A program made the position numbers and the translations under genes. Shown here one piece after another: positions 13,756 to 48,631 of a stretch of 64,000 nt of DNA. The DNA is from Chrysomallon squamiferum. Lineage: Eukaryota; Mollusca; Gastropoda; Neomphalida; Peltospiridae. Location: positions 15,189,476 through 15,253,475 of the forward strand of contig CM022665.1 of assembly GCA_012295275.1 (NCBI GenBank), given 5' to 3'. Position 1 is the stretch's first letter. Every line of letters begins with the position of its first letter. Under the pieces are notes generated by a model. It had not been told where the DNA came from, searched no databases, and worked only from the letters and a program-made list of their open reading frames with translations.

Positions 13756-16435
13756 TAAATAAATAAATAGATAAATAAAACTCAGGTAAATGTTAAAATT
13801 TGTTTTTATTCAAATAACTTTGCAACAGCTATGACCAATACTGGAAAAACTACAATAAACATTAAGATATAAAATCTGCTAAAAGGATTTGTTCCTCTAA
13901 CTGTGGTGTGCAGAATCAGTGCATTTTACCTTAAAGAGAATAATTAAATAGACACCTAGACTTTTTTAGGTTCAACTATAACAATAACAACAACAAATAA
14001 ATAAATAAATAAACAAACAAAATAATAAAGATGGATAAAAATAAAAATATATTCTCCTATTTTTAAGGGTCTCAGACAACTAATATCAGAAGGAGAAGAT
14101 GTCAATCTGATGTCTACAGATGGTAACTATCCTCTGGCCATTGCTGCTTTCTGGGGATATGCTGACATTGTAAAGATCTTATTAGAAAATGGGTAGAGTA
14201 TCCATTTTAGAAAAAGAGCTTTTCTCTTTTAATCCTCTTCCATTTAAAATATTCAGTTTTATAATATAATGTTTTAAAAAAAAAAAATTAAAACTAGTTT
14301 ACTGTTTTTATTTATTTATTATTATTATATTTATTTTTGAATTTGTTTTAAACACAAATTAAATAAATGAATAATATACATATAAACTGAAATAAAATTA
14401 AGTATTAAAACTTTATTACATTATAAACATTTTCGTCCCAGTTAAAAATAAATACATTTCACAGAGCTGATATCAACTCGCAGAATACAGGGACCTTGTG
14501 GACTCCTTTACACTGTGCTGCTTTCCAAGGACATGGAAAAGTTATTTTGAAACTCACTGAGTTTAATCCTGACTTTTATGCACAAGATAATGAAGGAAGG
14601 TATATATATTAATTTAAACATCTGAAATCACTTGATGCAAACATGGGGATAATATTCAGTTTAAGACTTACAAATGCTAGATCGACACTTGAGATGCCAA
14701 TTCCCACATACTGTATATCAAATATAATTTCCCCACTATGATTTCAAACTTGCAAGATTCTGAATATTTAGAACAATGATAACAACTTGAATAATAGGAA
14801 ATTAATTTTGAATGTCAATTAAATTACAGCTATTGTTTAGTTAAAAGAAAACAATATAAATTCTTAACAAACTTTGTAAATTATACAATATCTGACTAAG
14901 CATAGTTCGACTCAAAACTGGTATTTAATTTTTGTTTTCGTTTTAAGAGTATCAGATGATGGGGTTTCATTCATGTTGAAATAGTTTGGAACATCATTTT
15001 AACTTTTAATAAATAATTCTTTTAAATTATGTAAGCAACAGATAGGCAATACATTTTTAGATACATAAATTGCTTTTATTTTTGTTTTGTCAGAACACCT
15101 ATTGATTTTGCTTCAGCTCTTGATTCCATTTGGCCTAGTTTTTGCAGGTACATTTCTGTTGTAGTATGGTGCTGAACCGAAAAGACCCCAGCAAACAAAA
15201 TAAAATAAAACAATAAAATAATAGAAGTAAAAAAAAAAAAAAAAAATCCTCCCCACAACCGAAGATCAGTCTTTTAAGAAATATTGTACTTGTCACGAAA
15301 AGACTGAAAAAAATAATAAATTTATTATTTAAATATAATAAACATTTATTTCTTTTATATGAAATCAGTTTTAATTTCTGTCATAAATTCATAAAATCTT
15401 ACAATAAATCAGAAAATGTTTCACTTAAATACATCTTTAACTTTTCCAAATTAAAAATATTTTGTTTAAAATTAAATTTCACAAAATTTATAATTTAATC
15501 TGCGAATTTTAATTTAAATAAAACTATTTAACATTAAACATTTCAGCTGCTGGGTTCAAGAGAACTCCAAAGGCTGAATTAACGAGGATGGACATTATCA
15601 GAAAGGTTTTTATAGTATTTTTGTTTTCTTAAAGTACCACGTTTAGTTTTATTTGGCTATAGAATTTCTTGCTAAAATTCAGCTTCAATGACATCGGAAC
15701 ATTTCACAAAATGGATCACTGACACTGAGACAAGTTTCTTTTTTCACACAATTAAAATTAAGAATTCAAAATACAGTCATAAATTCAGTTTCACTCCGTG
15801 ACAACCATTTCATGTTTCTTCTTCATTTAGGACTTATTAAAAGAATTAAGACAGCAGGCAGTTTAGCAGTTAAGTGTTAATAAAAATTATGTTGCTTATT
15901 AAAGTTTACTTTTTAATTAACTTCGATTTATTGATTTAGCAATTACATTAATTTCTTATTTATATAGTACCAGTGTAATTATTAAATGTTATCCTATTTT
16001 AAGTTTTTCTTACTTACACAGGCCATACCTAACAACACAGCTGTAGAAACATCACATGTTACAAGATCAGTGTCAGCTGGTGAACCACAGTTTAAAGATC
16101 CTAATAGGGTGAGCTACTGTAATTTACAAAATTCAGTGACATGCAGTTAAAAGTGCCAAGGTCCATTTGTTTTTATCATTTATGGAATATGCACAACTTG
16201 GATCAATTTTAATATTTGGTTACAAATATATTTAGTTATTACCACAAATCAAACATTTTAAAATATTTTAACTGGTCAACATACATGCAGTATCCTTTAT
16301 CAAATGAAAAAAAATATATATATATACATTACTGCATACAGGTGGAGTGACAAATATGTTTTATTAATTTTAAATATTTCCAATTTTCAGGAATATGCTT
16401 TCACAAATGGAGACGTTTTAGCATCAGTAGAATAG
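13219..16435 (+). CDS. Small ankyrin-repeat protein (frame broken by one base)
   Basis: There are seven plus-strand exons: 13219-13269, 14068-14192, 14465-14599, 15094-15147, 15547-15605, 16022-16108 and 16391-16435 (TAG). With one base removed from the T-run at 15139-15143 the product is 184 residues. It has an N-terminal stretch starting MSAPCSVAIAAANCDSV, about three ankyrin repeats (EGEDVNLMSTDGNYPLAIAA, NGADINSQNTGTLWTPLHCA, DNEGRTPIDFAS), and a short basic then polar tail ending in GDVLASVE. All junctions are GT..AG. All phases agree except exon 4 to exon 5: as written, exon 4 ends in phase 2, which would give a stop soon after. With one T fewer the join reads WPSF-AAAGFKRTPK smoothly. 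Ankyrin repeats mediate protein binding, and I cannot name the partner. AATAAA at 16523-16528 is a likely poly(A) signal. I recognise the family but not the specific orthologue. Confidence 0.87.
13515..13802. repeat. Local tandem duplication with embedded (AAT)n
   Basis: Two adjacent units (about 13515-13668 and 13669-13802) in intron 1 of the ankyrin gene share the order GTAAATTT-CTGTGAAG, GAAATGAAAT, GGAATAATAAT..., AAATAGATAAATAAAACTCA, GTTAAAATTTG. They differ mainly in the length of the AAT run. Confidence 0.85.
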
Positions 16436-16868
16436 AGAAGTAACACGTTACTGTGCTACATACACAAAAACTTTAAGTGCATTTTAGGCAGTTACAAATT
16501 CTAAAATTTCACCTGTAAAAGGAATAAATATTGGTGCTTGTTTTATATAGAACTGTTGTTGACAAGGTTTGGTTTTTAAATTTATTAAAAGTAACTGCTA
16601 GGAAATCAGTTTTGAAAACAGCACTATTTAACTATTCTGTGATATATTAAACCAGTTTCTTCTGCATTATTAAAAGGAACATTATCAGGTTCTGACAGTG
16701 AAACATGCCAAACTAATTATGCCATTCTTTTCACTTTTGCCAATTTTTTAAATAATCATAATTAACCTTATTAAATATACCCTTAAACATATTGCTAAAA
16801 ACAAAACCAACAACAGACAAACGAAATATCAGTTTCAACTCTTTAATTGGATCACTGTCAATTGCTTT

Positions 16869-19800
16869 TTAGTATATTCTGAAACTGGGGCCCATTGTAC
16901 TCTTGATGTACAGGGCACGCACATTCTGCCAATTCTTCTTCAGTAAAGAAACAAGGAAATTGACAGCAAGTGTGATGTTTGAATATAGCTCCTCTTCAGA
17001 CATGCTCACATGTCCAATACAAACTGACAGGCAGAGGACCTACAAAATTTCAAAAGCATATGATAAACAAAAAAAAGGACTAATAATAAACAAATACACA
17101 TTCCTATGGGCATCCCTAAAACATGTTGCCTTAAAACTATGTTGTACATTAAATATTGGAAATTTTGATATTGGTTCAGACTATAAACATCCAGCCTCAG
17201 TTTAGAAAATGACACCACAGTGTAAGTCTGCTAATACATGCAAATATTTTAACATCACAGGCTGAATGCTTTTACATGCTGAAATATTTCTAGAAGAATT
17301 TTTAAATCGTCAATATAATCATGGTTTAAAGTAACACTGCCAAATATAAAGTTCTCCCAGTATACTGAAGTAATGGCAGCAACAATTGGAAGGTCTGTAA
17401 TAAAAAGTTGAAAGGAAACAGTGTACTAAAGGTTTGTACCACTATCTCGTAAGCAGCTGAAAATATTTATACACAAGTGACTATAAAAGAATATTAAGCT
17501 ATAAATATTCAAACTCAGTCAGATAATTAGCACCACTGCAATGTCTTAATACATGCAACATTACATCATTGGTTGACGATGGATATTTCCAATTTTCATA
17601 ATTAAAATTTAATCTCCAAATGCTATTTATAATACTCATTCATTTTAATTGTCTGTACAATCTAATCTTTCATAGGTACCTTTCGAGGTACAAATTGGCC
17701 TAATAAAACAGTTATTTCCTATTCTTTACGTATCAGCCATGGAAAAAATGCCAAGGTATTTTTAAAATGTACTCTTTTTTACTTTGTTTTGAAAACAAAA
17801 AAAAACTTAACTCAAGATATACATTCTTACTATCACCACACATACACTTGAATTTCAAATTTAAGCAGCATTTCTGACAAGTTTTTAGAAGATTTCCAAC
17901 ATGCTTCTGATTCTAATCTACCTAACAACCTTAAGACTGACAAAAATGTTTAAACGAGAAATTATGTAAAACACCAAGTTTCCTACTGAAAAAACAAATT
18001 ATGCTTTGGAAAATTTCAACCACTACATTTTTCTGTAGAAGTCTTGTACATCTGTTTTCAGGTTAGACTGGTTTAGTAAAGAAAACAGGAACTTGGTAAC
18101 ATTTGATTTTAACTAGTTTTAAGTAAAAAAAAATTAAATAAAAAAATAAAAATAAAAGACTTCTAAAACAATCTGAAGAAATAAAGCATTCAACCTCAGT
18201 CAAGTTTTGTCACCACTTTATTGGTCAGAAGGTAATACATGCAATTATTTTAACATTAGTCGAGTACTTTCCATATAAACATTTTATTAATGGTGTGAAA
18301 AATACCTTCTTCATCTGGAACTTGATGGTTGCTTTAGTTTCTTCAATTCTTGAGACCAGCGACTCCTGGTGTGATAATGGTGCAGGAAATTTGCCAGCCT
18401 TGTTCAGACCTGGTCCAAGAATCCTAGGAATCTGCTTGATTAGAGAGTCAGATGCAAGGAAAGCATCATATTTCTTGGCTGTGAATAGAGTTTACATTAA
18501 TTAACCTTTCAGAAGAGTGAAAAAATAATAAATAAAAATCAGTTTTTAAAATAGTTTTTTTTGTCTATCAAGATACCAGATACCTTGATTATTACCCCCC
18601 TTTTAAATGAATTAAAAACAAAACAATTGGTACCTAATTTTTTAACCATTTTTTTGTCCTTGTTCAGCTTCTTCAAGGCATCTGTGTCCATATGAGGGAT
18701 ATCATTAGCTTTAGCCTGGTCACAATGGACCTGATCACCAAGGATGCATACCTTCATCTTAGGCTTGGGGATAAAGCGAAGCCTGCATGATTAAATACTG
18801 ATTATGTGATAAGTTGATAAATTATTTAATCATTAGAAACAAGAAATATGGTAACTAAAATTTTGTCACATGATCAAAAATAGCATTTATAATGATAATG
18901 AACAAAACAGAAGCTCTTCCAAATACCAAAGATATTTACCAGTTTTGTTTTGTACATGATTTAAGTATCAGATAATTTACTGTTACTATTACACATTGTA
19001 ATACTAGTCATTTTACAATAACTTATTAAGGTACATACTTCAAGTATTCTCATATCTAATAGTAGCACCAAGGACAAAGTGTGTCGGCAACAACAGCACA
19101 ATTAACCATTGTTGCCTCCCCAGTTATTTTAAGACCCTGGGTGCAGGTCCCGTTGGAGAAACCAACTACCCATGTTATCCACAAAAGCATAACTATATTC
19201 AGTAAATTTTATTGATGTAAAAAAAAAAAAATCTATCTATATATATATATATAGATAGATTTTTTTTTTTATTCAAAATATATTTATCTTGCATGTATGT
19301 ATTTCATTTCTTCCTTTAATTTTCCAATAAAAACACGAAAGACCGAAATGTTGTGCTTTTGTGTGTAATTGGGTGTACATAAAATTTATGTCCCAGGCCT
19401 ACTTGATGGTGCCAGCAAAACGTTTATCCTTCTGTGGATCGTAATTCTTCAGTGCAACTTGTAGTTCAACAGACTCGACAAATTTGCGTTTCTTCTCCTG
19501 ACTCTTAAGGAGAACAGTTGCAATGGATTCACGCAGGTTATCCCTATTTATTTTGCTGAGAAAAAAAACAAAATAGTAATAATAATAAAGCGAAAAAAAA
19601 CATATATAATAATATATATAATTATTATTATATATAATATTTAATTTTCAGTCCAAAAAAGAAGAAAAAAAGTAATCTTTTTCCTAATAATATAGTGATA
19701 AAGTAATATAACATCTCCAGCACACCCGGAATAACTGAGAAATTATTTCCGATCTTATTCTGTATTTCTTCTTTGAAAACAATATATTTAGAAGACTTAT

Positions 19801-20082
19801 CGAACAAATGCTAAATTATAGTTCATTAAAACTGAAATATTACTAAAATTTTAAATGAATTGAGGAACAAAAATGTCATGGACACATCTCCCAAAAATGA
19901 ACGCAATTTGGAATTTTACTTTCACGCGAATCCGAACTTACTGCACATCAAAACTAGTAAATAAAATTTAAAACCCCATGTAACATAAGTAATAATTAAT
20001 TAAAACTTAATATATTTTGTATTAAAAGTTTTAAACTAGTTCGATTAAATGGATTAAAATAGAGCACGCAGGCACACCTCAT
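16869..20082 (-). CDS. RPL10A: Ribosomal protein L10a (uL1), large ribosomal subunit
   Basis: Five coding exons on the minus strand: 20078-20082 (ATGAG), 19403-19555, 18634-18782, 18306-18478 and 16869-17039 (TAA). They give 216 residues against 217 in human. The protein is uL1, part of the L1 stalk at the ribosomal E site. The sequence reads [13 protein letters not shown]..., followed by [77 protein letters not shown] and [20 protein letters not shown], ending in [10 protein letters not shown]. All of these are diagnostic. The minute first coding exon (five bases) is typical for this gene. A pyrimidine tract lies upstream. ATTAAA at 16842-16847 (minus sense) may be the poly(A) signal. The last intron carries three snoRNA-like sequences in the sense orientation. 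Confidence 0.98.
17192..17264 (-). ncRNA. Box C/D snoRNA-like copy 1 (SNORD45-like)
   Basis: The sequence lies in the last intron of RPL10A, host sense. It is bounded by a perfect 6-bp terminal stem (CAGCCT / AGGCTG). Box C reads GTGATGT and box D reads CTGA at the expected ends; an internal GTGGTGT resembles box C'. Between them, GCATGTATTAG (plus-strand 17231-17241) is exactly complementary to the 18S rRNA segment CUAAUACAUGC and sits directly before a D'-like CAGA. By the D'+5 rule this would direct methylation of the U in CUAAU, human Um172, a known SNORD45 target. The position number is from memory of the human map. Confidence 0.75.
17511..17578 (-). ncRNA. Box C/D snoRNA-like copy 2 (SNORD45-like)
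   Basis: This is a second copy in the same intron. Box C is ATGATGT, close to the RUGAUGA consensus and preceded by AACCA. It carries the same GCATGTATTA guide core, an AGTGGTG C'-like box, and box D in the sequence CTGACTGAG. The D' position is degenerate (AAGACA). It is related to copies 1 and 3 over its whole length. Confidence 0.68.
18191..18264 (-). ncRNA. Box C/D snoRNA-like copy 3 (possibly degenerate)
   Basis: This third copy lies nearest to RPL10A exon 4. It keeps the GCATGTATTA core, a CTGA at the D' position, GTGGTGA as C' and box D (GACTGAGG). Box C is weak (CTAATGT) and I see no clear terminal stem, so it may be a decaying copy. Confidence 0.5.
19218..19272. repeat. Perfect palindrome with (TA)n core
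   Basis: An A-run, then TCTATCTATATATATATATA, then AGATAGA and a T-run form an essentially perfect hairpin inside RPL10A intron 2. The flanks (about 19060-19380) contain a segment resembling the 3' part of a non-LTR or SINE-type repeat (CCAATAAAAACACGAAAGAC). Confidence 0.75.
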
Positions 20083-20101
20083 CTTGCCGACCAGATATCG
20101 T

Positions 20102-20114
20102 GGAAAAGGAAAGG
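20102..20114 (-). promoter_or_regulatory. 5' TOP-like pyrimidine tract of RPL10A
   Basis: In gene sense the tract reads CCTTTCCTTTTCC. It ends 20 nt before the start codon, so initiation at its first C would give a 5' UTR of about 32 nt. Terminal oligopyrimidine tracts put ribosomal-protein mRNAs under mTOR/LARP1 translational control. The exact start site is inferred. Confidence 0.6.
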
Positions 20115-20304
20115 ACAAGGCCACTCACGGACATCTAACTTCCTGTTGCAATATCGCGAGATTTGGATCAGCCATGTTTTTAGTTTATAATGGCGTAAAC
20201 TGAATTTAAGGACGTATTTACAAAGTACATTTATAAAATGATCCAGTGGATGACTTTTGAATATTTCTAAATATTAACTGTAAACACATTCATTCATACA
20301 TAAC
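20115..20304. promoter_or_regulatory. Bidirectional promoter between RPL10A and USP47
   Basis: The two start codons are 222 bp apart. The gap contains an ETS-type ACTTCCTG (20138-20145) and TCGCGAGA (20154-20161), which matches the TCTCGCGAGA element common in TATA-less housekeeping promoters. USP47's 5' UTR must begin in this interval. Confidence 0.6.
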
Positions 20305-44595
<24,291 letters not shown>

Positions 44596-46140
44596 CAAAT
44601 AACACTCACCTTCATACACATCATAGCACAAAAAAAGTTTAAAAATAACAGACATTTGGTTCCTTATATTCTCAGAATACTATTCATTTTGTCAGTATGT
44701 ATTGTAACATGAATAATATGCTGGGGAATGCAGTTCAGTTTCGAGTAAAAACTCAAATATTTTGACTGAGTAACGTTTCAGGCTGCCACAGTTTTGAGTG
44801 ACATGTCAAGCCATCTCAGCTTTTGAACAATATGTCAGCATTTAGTGATAATGTTAGTTTTGAGTGTTTTTCAGATTTGAGTGAAGTATGTCAAATTGTT
44901 ATAGATTTGAGCAAAGTGTCAGAACAGTTCATCTTTGATGAACAGTCTTATATTAGAATGTTACCATCACTCTGTCTCAATTCTGAATAATGTGTCTAAC
45001 CAGTTGAGATCTGAATAATGCTTGATGTATGTGTTGGATGTTTCAGAAACACTTTGAGTAACTGCAGATTCACAATTTGAGTAATATATCTGGACATCTC
45101 ATCTTTTAGCAGTATGTCAGATTTAAGTCACATGTCACACTTTTAGTTTTGATTCATTTGTCGGACTATTTCAACTTTGAGTCATTTGTCGGACTCAGCT
45201 TGGAATCAAATGTCTCAATTAATATTTCAGACTAAGTCAAATTTGAGTAATGGTTTTGGACATTATAAAGTCAGTATGATAGGTCAAATTGATCAGTAAC
45301 TGTAACATATGAAACCATGAAGTAATTTAGCTGTCTGTCAGATTTGAGCAGTTTATCAGATCGTCTCAACTTTGAGTGTGTCACTCTATTATATACCGTA
45401 TATTGCAAACATTTACTGGCATATCAGACTACACTGTAATATGTCAGTACTCACAGCTTTGAGTAAATTACAAAAATAATGAATGCTTATAACTAATTTC
45501 ATTCCATGATTATTGCTGTATCTTGTAATTTTTTTTTTTTTCTCTGCATGATTCATGACATTGCTGGTTCAATGTCTAGGTGGCAAATTGTTATGAAATT
45601 AAATTCAGTTCTCATTGTCATCATTTTTCCATAATATTGTCTTAAGAATAAATTAGTGTTGAAAAACCAGTATTTTGTTCAGTAAGAAGGGAAAAAATAT
45701 ATATATTTCAGCTTGATAATAATGTTGCTTACAAATATATTAACTAGACTATTAAACAGTTATTATATGAGGACTTTGGATGAAGTAATTAACCAGAATT
45801 TAGTTGTCTTTTTTTGTTTTTTTTTTCATTTAAATGCTAAAGGTTACAGTTTGAAAATTAAGGAAACTAGATTGATTTCTTTGTCATCACAATTATCACA
45901 ATGTTCCTTTTAATTTGAACTGTTTATTATGTATAGCACACAGTTAAAATTCTTTCATGATTTTGTTCAAAATAAATGATAAAAAAGGGATTTGGCTGTT
46001 TTTACCAATGTAACTGGAGAATTAAATTTTCATATATTTGAATGATGTTAAAAAAGATACTTGTAATAAACCTGATGACTCAAATGTATTTTTGATAAAA
46101 TGCTAAAGTGATTGAAATCTGCTTGTCCTTAAAATAAAAT
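44596..46140 (+). other. USP47 3' untranslated region
   Basis: This sequence follows the TAA at 44593-44595. Candidate AATAAA signals lie at 45647-45652, 45971-45976, 46065-46070 and 46133-46138, so the 3' UTR is probably 1.1-1.6 kb. Most of the first 900 bases consist of a diverged short tandem repeat, listed separately. Confidence 0.6.
44735..45475. repeat. Diverged tandem repeat in USP47 3' UTR
   Basis: Units of roughly 30-40 nt recur about 15-20 times with the loose core TTTGAGT(A/G)A(A/C)...ATGTCAGA...ATCTCAAC. Examples are near 44795, 44873, 45070, 45178 and 45353. Copies are well diverged, so the array is old. Confidence 0.7.
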
Positions 46141-47484
46141 GAATTATTGTGAAATATATTAAGGCGTTTTTAACTTTGTTGTTTTATTTTAAAATGTACA
46201 AGTATTCAATAATAATTATATTAAAAAAAAACTACTACCAATAAACAAATAAATTAAATTAAATAAATAGATAAATAAATAAACAAAATTTGGAAACAAC
46301 TATATTTTCCAAGAGTCATAAAGGATAAATGTAAAAGGAATTTCTTAAAAATTGTTCCTAGCCACAGAATTTATTTTTAACTTGTTTCTTCTTACATATA
46401 TTAATGTTTGTAAAATAAGTTTGTATACACACACGAACTGAGAGTAGTAAATTACATCTGCTGCTGAAAAATGATCTTCAATTTTATGTCATTTGAACTT
46501 TTGAGCGTAACTAAAATGGTTCTGATTATATTTTTTTTGTTGTTTATTTATTCAGAAAGTGCAGAATGTAAGATTTGAAATGTAACAGTCTCATTGAGTT
46601 TTTTATTTTATTTTTTATCTTACTGTAACATGATTCAGAGTGAAGATACACAGTTTTTGAAATAAAATTCTAAAATCTTTTTTACATTTTCCACATAATA
46701 AATATTACTTTTCAACTTACATATGAATTCTGTTTTGGTAAATCTGAATACAGTGCAATACATACAGTCTGAAAATTAAGAAATGAATTGATAACATTTG
46801 TAGAAACAAATAAATATGAATGATTGCTTTCACTGTTGTCTATCTTTTGTTAAAGAAACTGTAAAAACAAGTACATACACTGCATGGTTTTATTTAACAC
46901 ACATTTGTCTTGAGTGATGGCTAAAATAATTCTCTTATAGAATGTCAAGCATTGTAGATTCAAATTCATTACTCATTAGAAATAAATTGTTTTATTCATT
47001 TTATAAATCTAATAAAGATCTGCAACAAGAAAAGATGTATTAACAAATACATAAAACAAAATTCATTAGTCATTTCTAGGTCTTTGTAAATGAAGGAAAT
47101 TAAAATCTGTTTTATTAATGTATTATAAGCAATTAAGTAATAATATGTAACAAATACAGATTCAACAGAGAAAATGTTTTAATAACATTTAAAATAGCAA
47201 AAAAGTGTTTAAGAAGGTTTAGTCATAAAGATTTTTGGTGAACATTTTTCAAAGTGTTTCAGTCTAAAAGAAATGTTATCTTTTTGCCTGTTTGAAACTA
47301 ATTACTTTGATTTCACAGTTTATCAATGAAGTAATTTATAAATTGTTAATATTTTTAATATTAATTAGGAATAGATTTAAAGCATGATTAATTAAAATGT
47401 TTTTAAATGTGTATATTAATAAGATTCAAACTGTTTAAATTGATTGTTCTTAAAGAAATATAAATTCCCATATTACATACTTGT

Positions 47485-47945
47485 GTATGATTTCAGAAAT
47501 AATAAATTGTTGTATAAGTAAATGATTAATAGGTTTGAAATTATATCAATTTATTAACAATTACTATGGCTGTTTGTGTTGAACAGATTTGAAATGTAAA
47601 TTGTCAGCTTTATAAATTTATAATTTCAGAAAAAACAAATCGTTGTATAAGTAAATAATAGATATGAAATATAAATTATTATCATTATATATATTTATTA
47701 ACTATTACTATGGATGATTGTCTATATCATATTAGAAATATACATTGTCAGTATCACCAATATATAATTTCAGAAATAATAGATTATTGTTTAAGTAAAT
47801 AATGAATATATTTGAAATGTAAATTGTGAACATTACCATTGTATAAATTTCAAAAATAACCATTGTTGTGTAATTGAATAACAAATAATTTTAAAACAAA
47901 TCATTACCATTATATGATAAATTCATTAACTCTCTACACAGAGAT
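47485..47945. repeat. Tandem repeat with ~135-nt unit
   Basis: Units start near 47492, 47626, 47767 and 47848 (the last shortened). They share ATTTCAGAAATAATA, TTGTTGTATAAGTAAATAAT, TTGAAATGTAAATTGTCA and TTATTAACTATTACTATGG in order. Units differ by 15-25% by eye. No open reading frame runs through them. Confidence 0.75.
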
Positions 47946-48477
47946 ATGTGTGGATTTAGTAAGATTTTCAAATGTAAATAATCAGCACATGTTCAGATTG
48001 TTGTGGTTTAGGTTAAATTGCTTTGAATTATGAGTTTTAATATTTTAAAAAAATTGTGTTTACTGTTAGTGTTTAAGAGTTGTTTTAACTGCTTTGAATT
48101 GTGAATTTTTATTGTTTATACAGATTTCGTTACTATTTGAAATGGCTTTGTAAGTTAACATTTTAACTGAAGATAAAGATATTTATGTTTATTTGAAATG
48201 AGTTTCTCTTAAAACTGACTTGTATTTCTATACAAGTTTGATAAAACATCGCTGTTTGTTACTTCTTTATTTCATTTCTTCATCTATAATGAAATAAAAA
48301 ATAATTGTAGAGGTGAGGTGTAAGTGTAGATAATGTAGCCATGAGATGTTGGTTAATGTTTATACAAAATTCTGTTACTATTGCAGCAGTGTCAAAACAT
48401 GCTTACAAATAATGGTGCTACTTGTATTAAATAGCTTTTTTTTTTCTTCTTTTTTTTTTCAGAACAAGAAATTTTAA

Positions 48478-48481
<4 letters not shown>

Positions 48482-48509
<28 letters not shown>

Positions 48510-48565
48510 AGTCAGTTTTTGTCTCTAGAATATCCTGAATATATTTTTTTAATTGTAATTTTAAT

Positions 48566-48604
<39 letters not shown>

Positions 48605-48631
48605 TTTTATTATTATTATTATTATTATTAA
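48482..48631. repeat. Poly-T, (ATTT)n and (ATT)n tracts
   Basis: A 28-base T-run is followed, after about 55 bases, by a regular ATTT run and then an ATT run. This is simple sequence only. Confidence 0.95.

Noticed and set aside
15547-15605. Ankyrin gene ending early at TGA in exon 5 (…CWVQENSKG)
   Set aside because: This is the frame as written, but the alternative frame is open through three more exons with perfect splice phases. A one-base indel upstream explains it better.
17511-17578. tRNA gene or H/ACA snoRNA
   Set aside because: No cloverleaf, no ANANNA hinge and no ACA at the end. The C and D boxes with an rRNA guide fit box C/D better.
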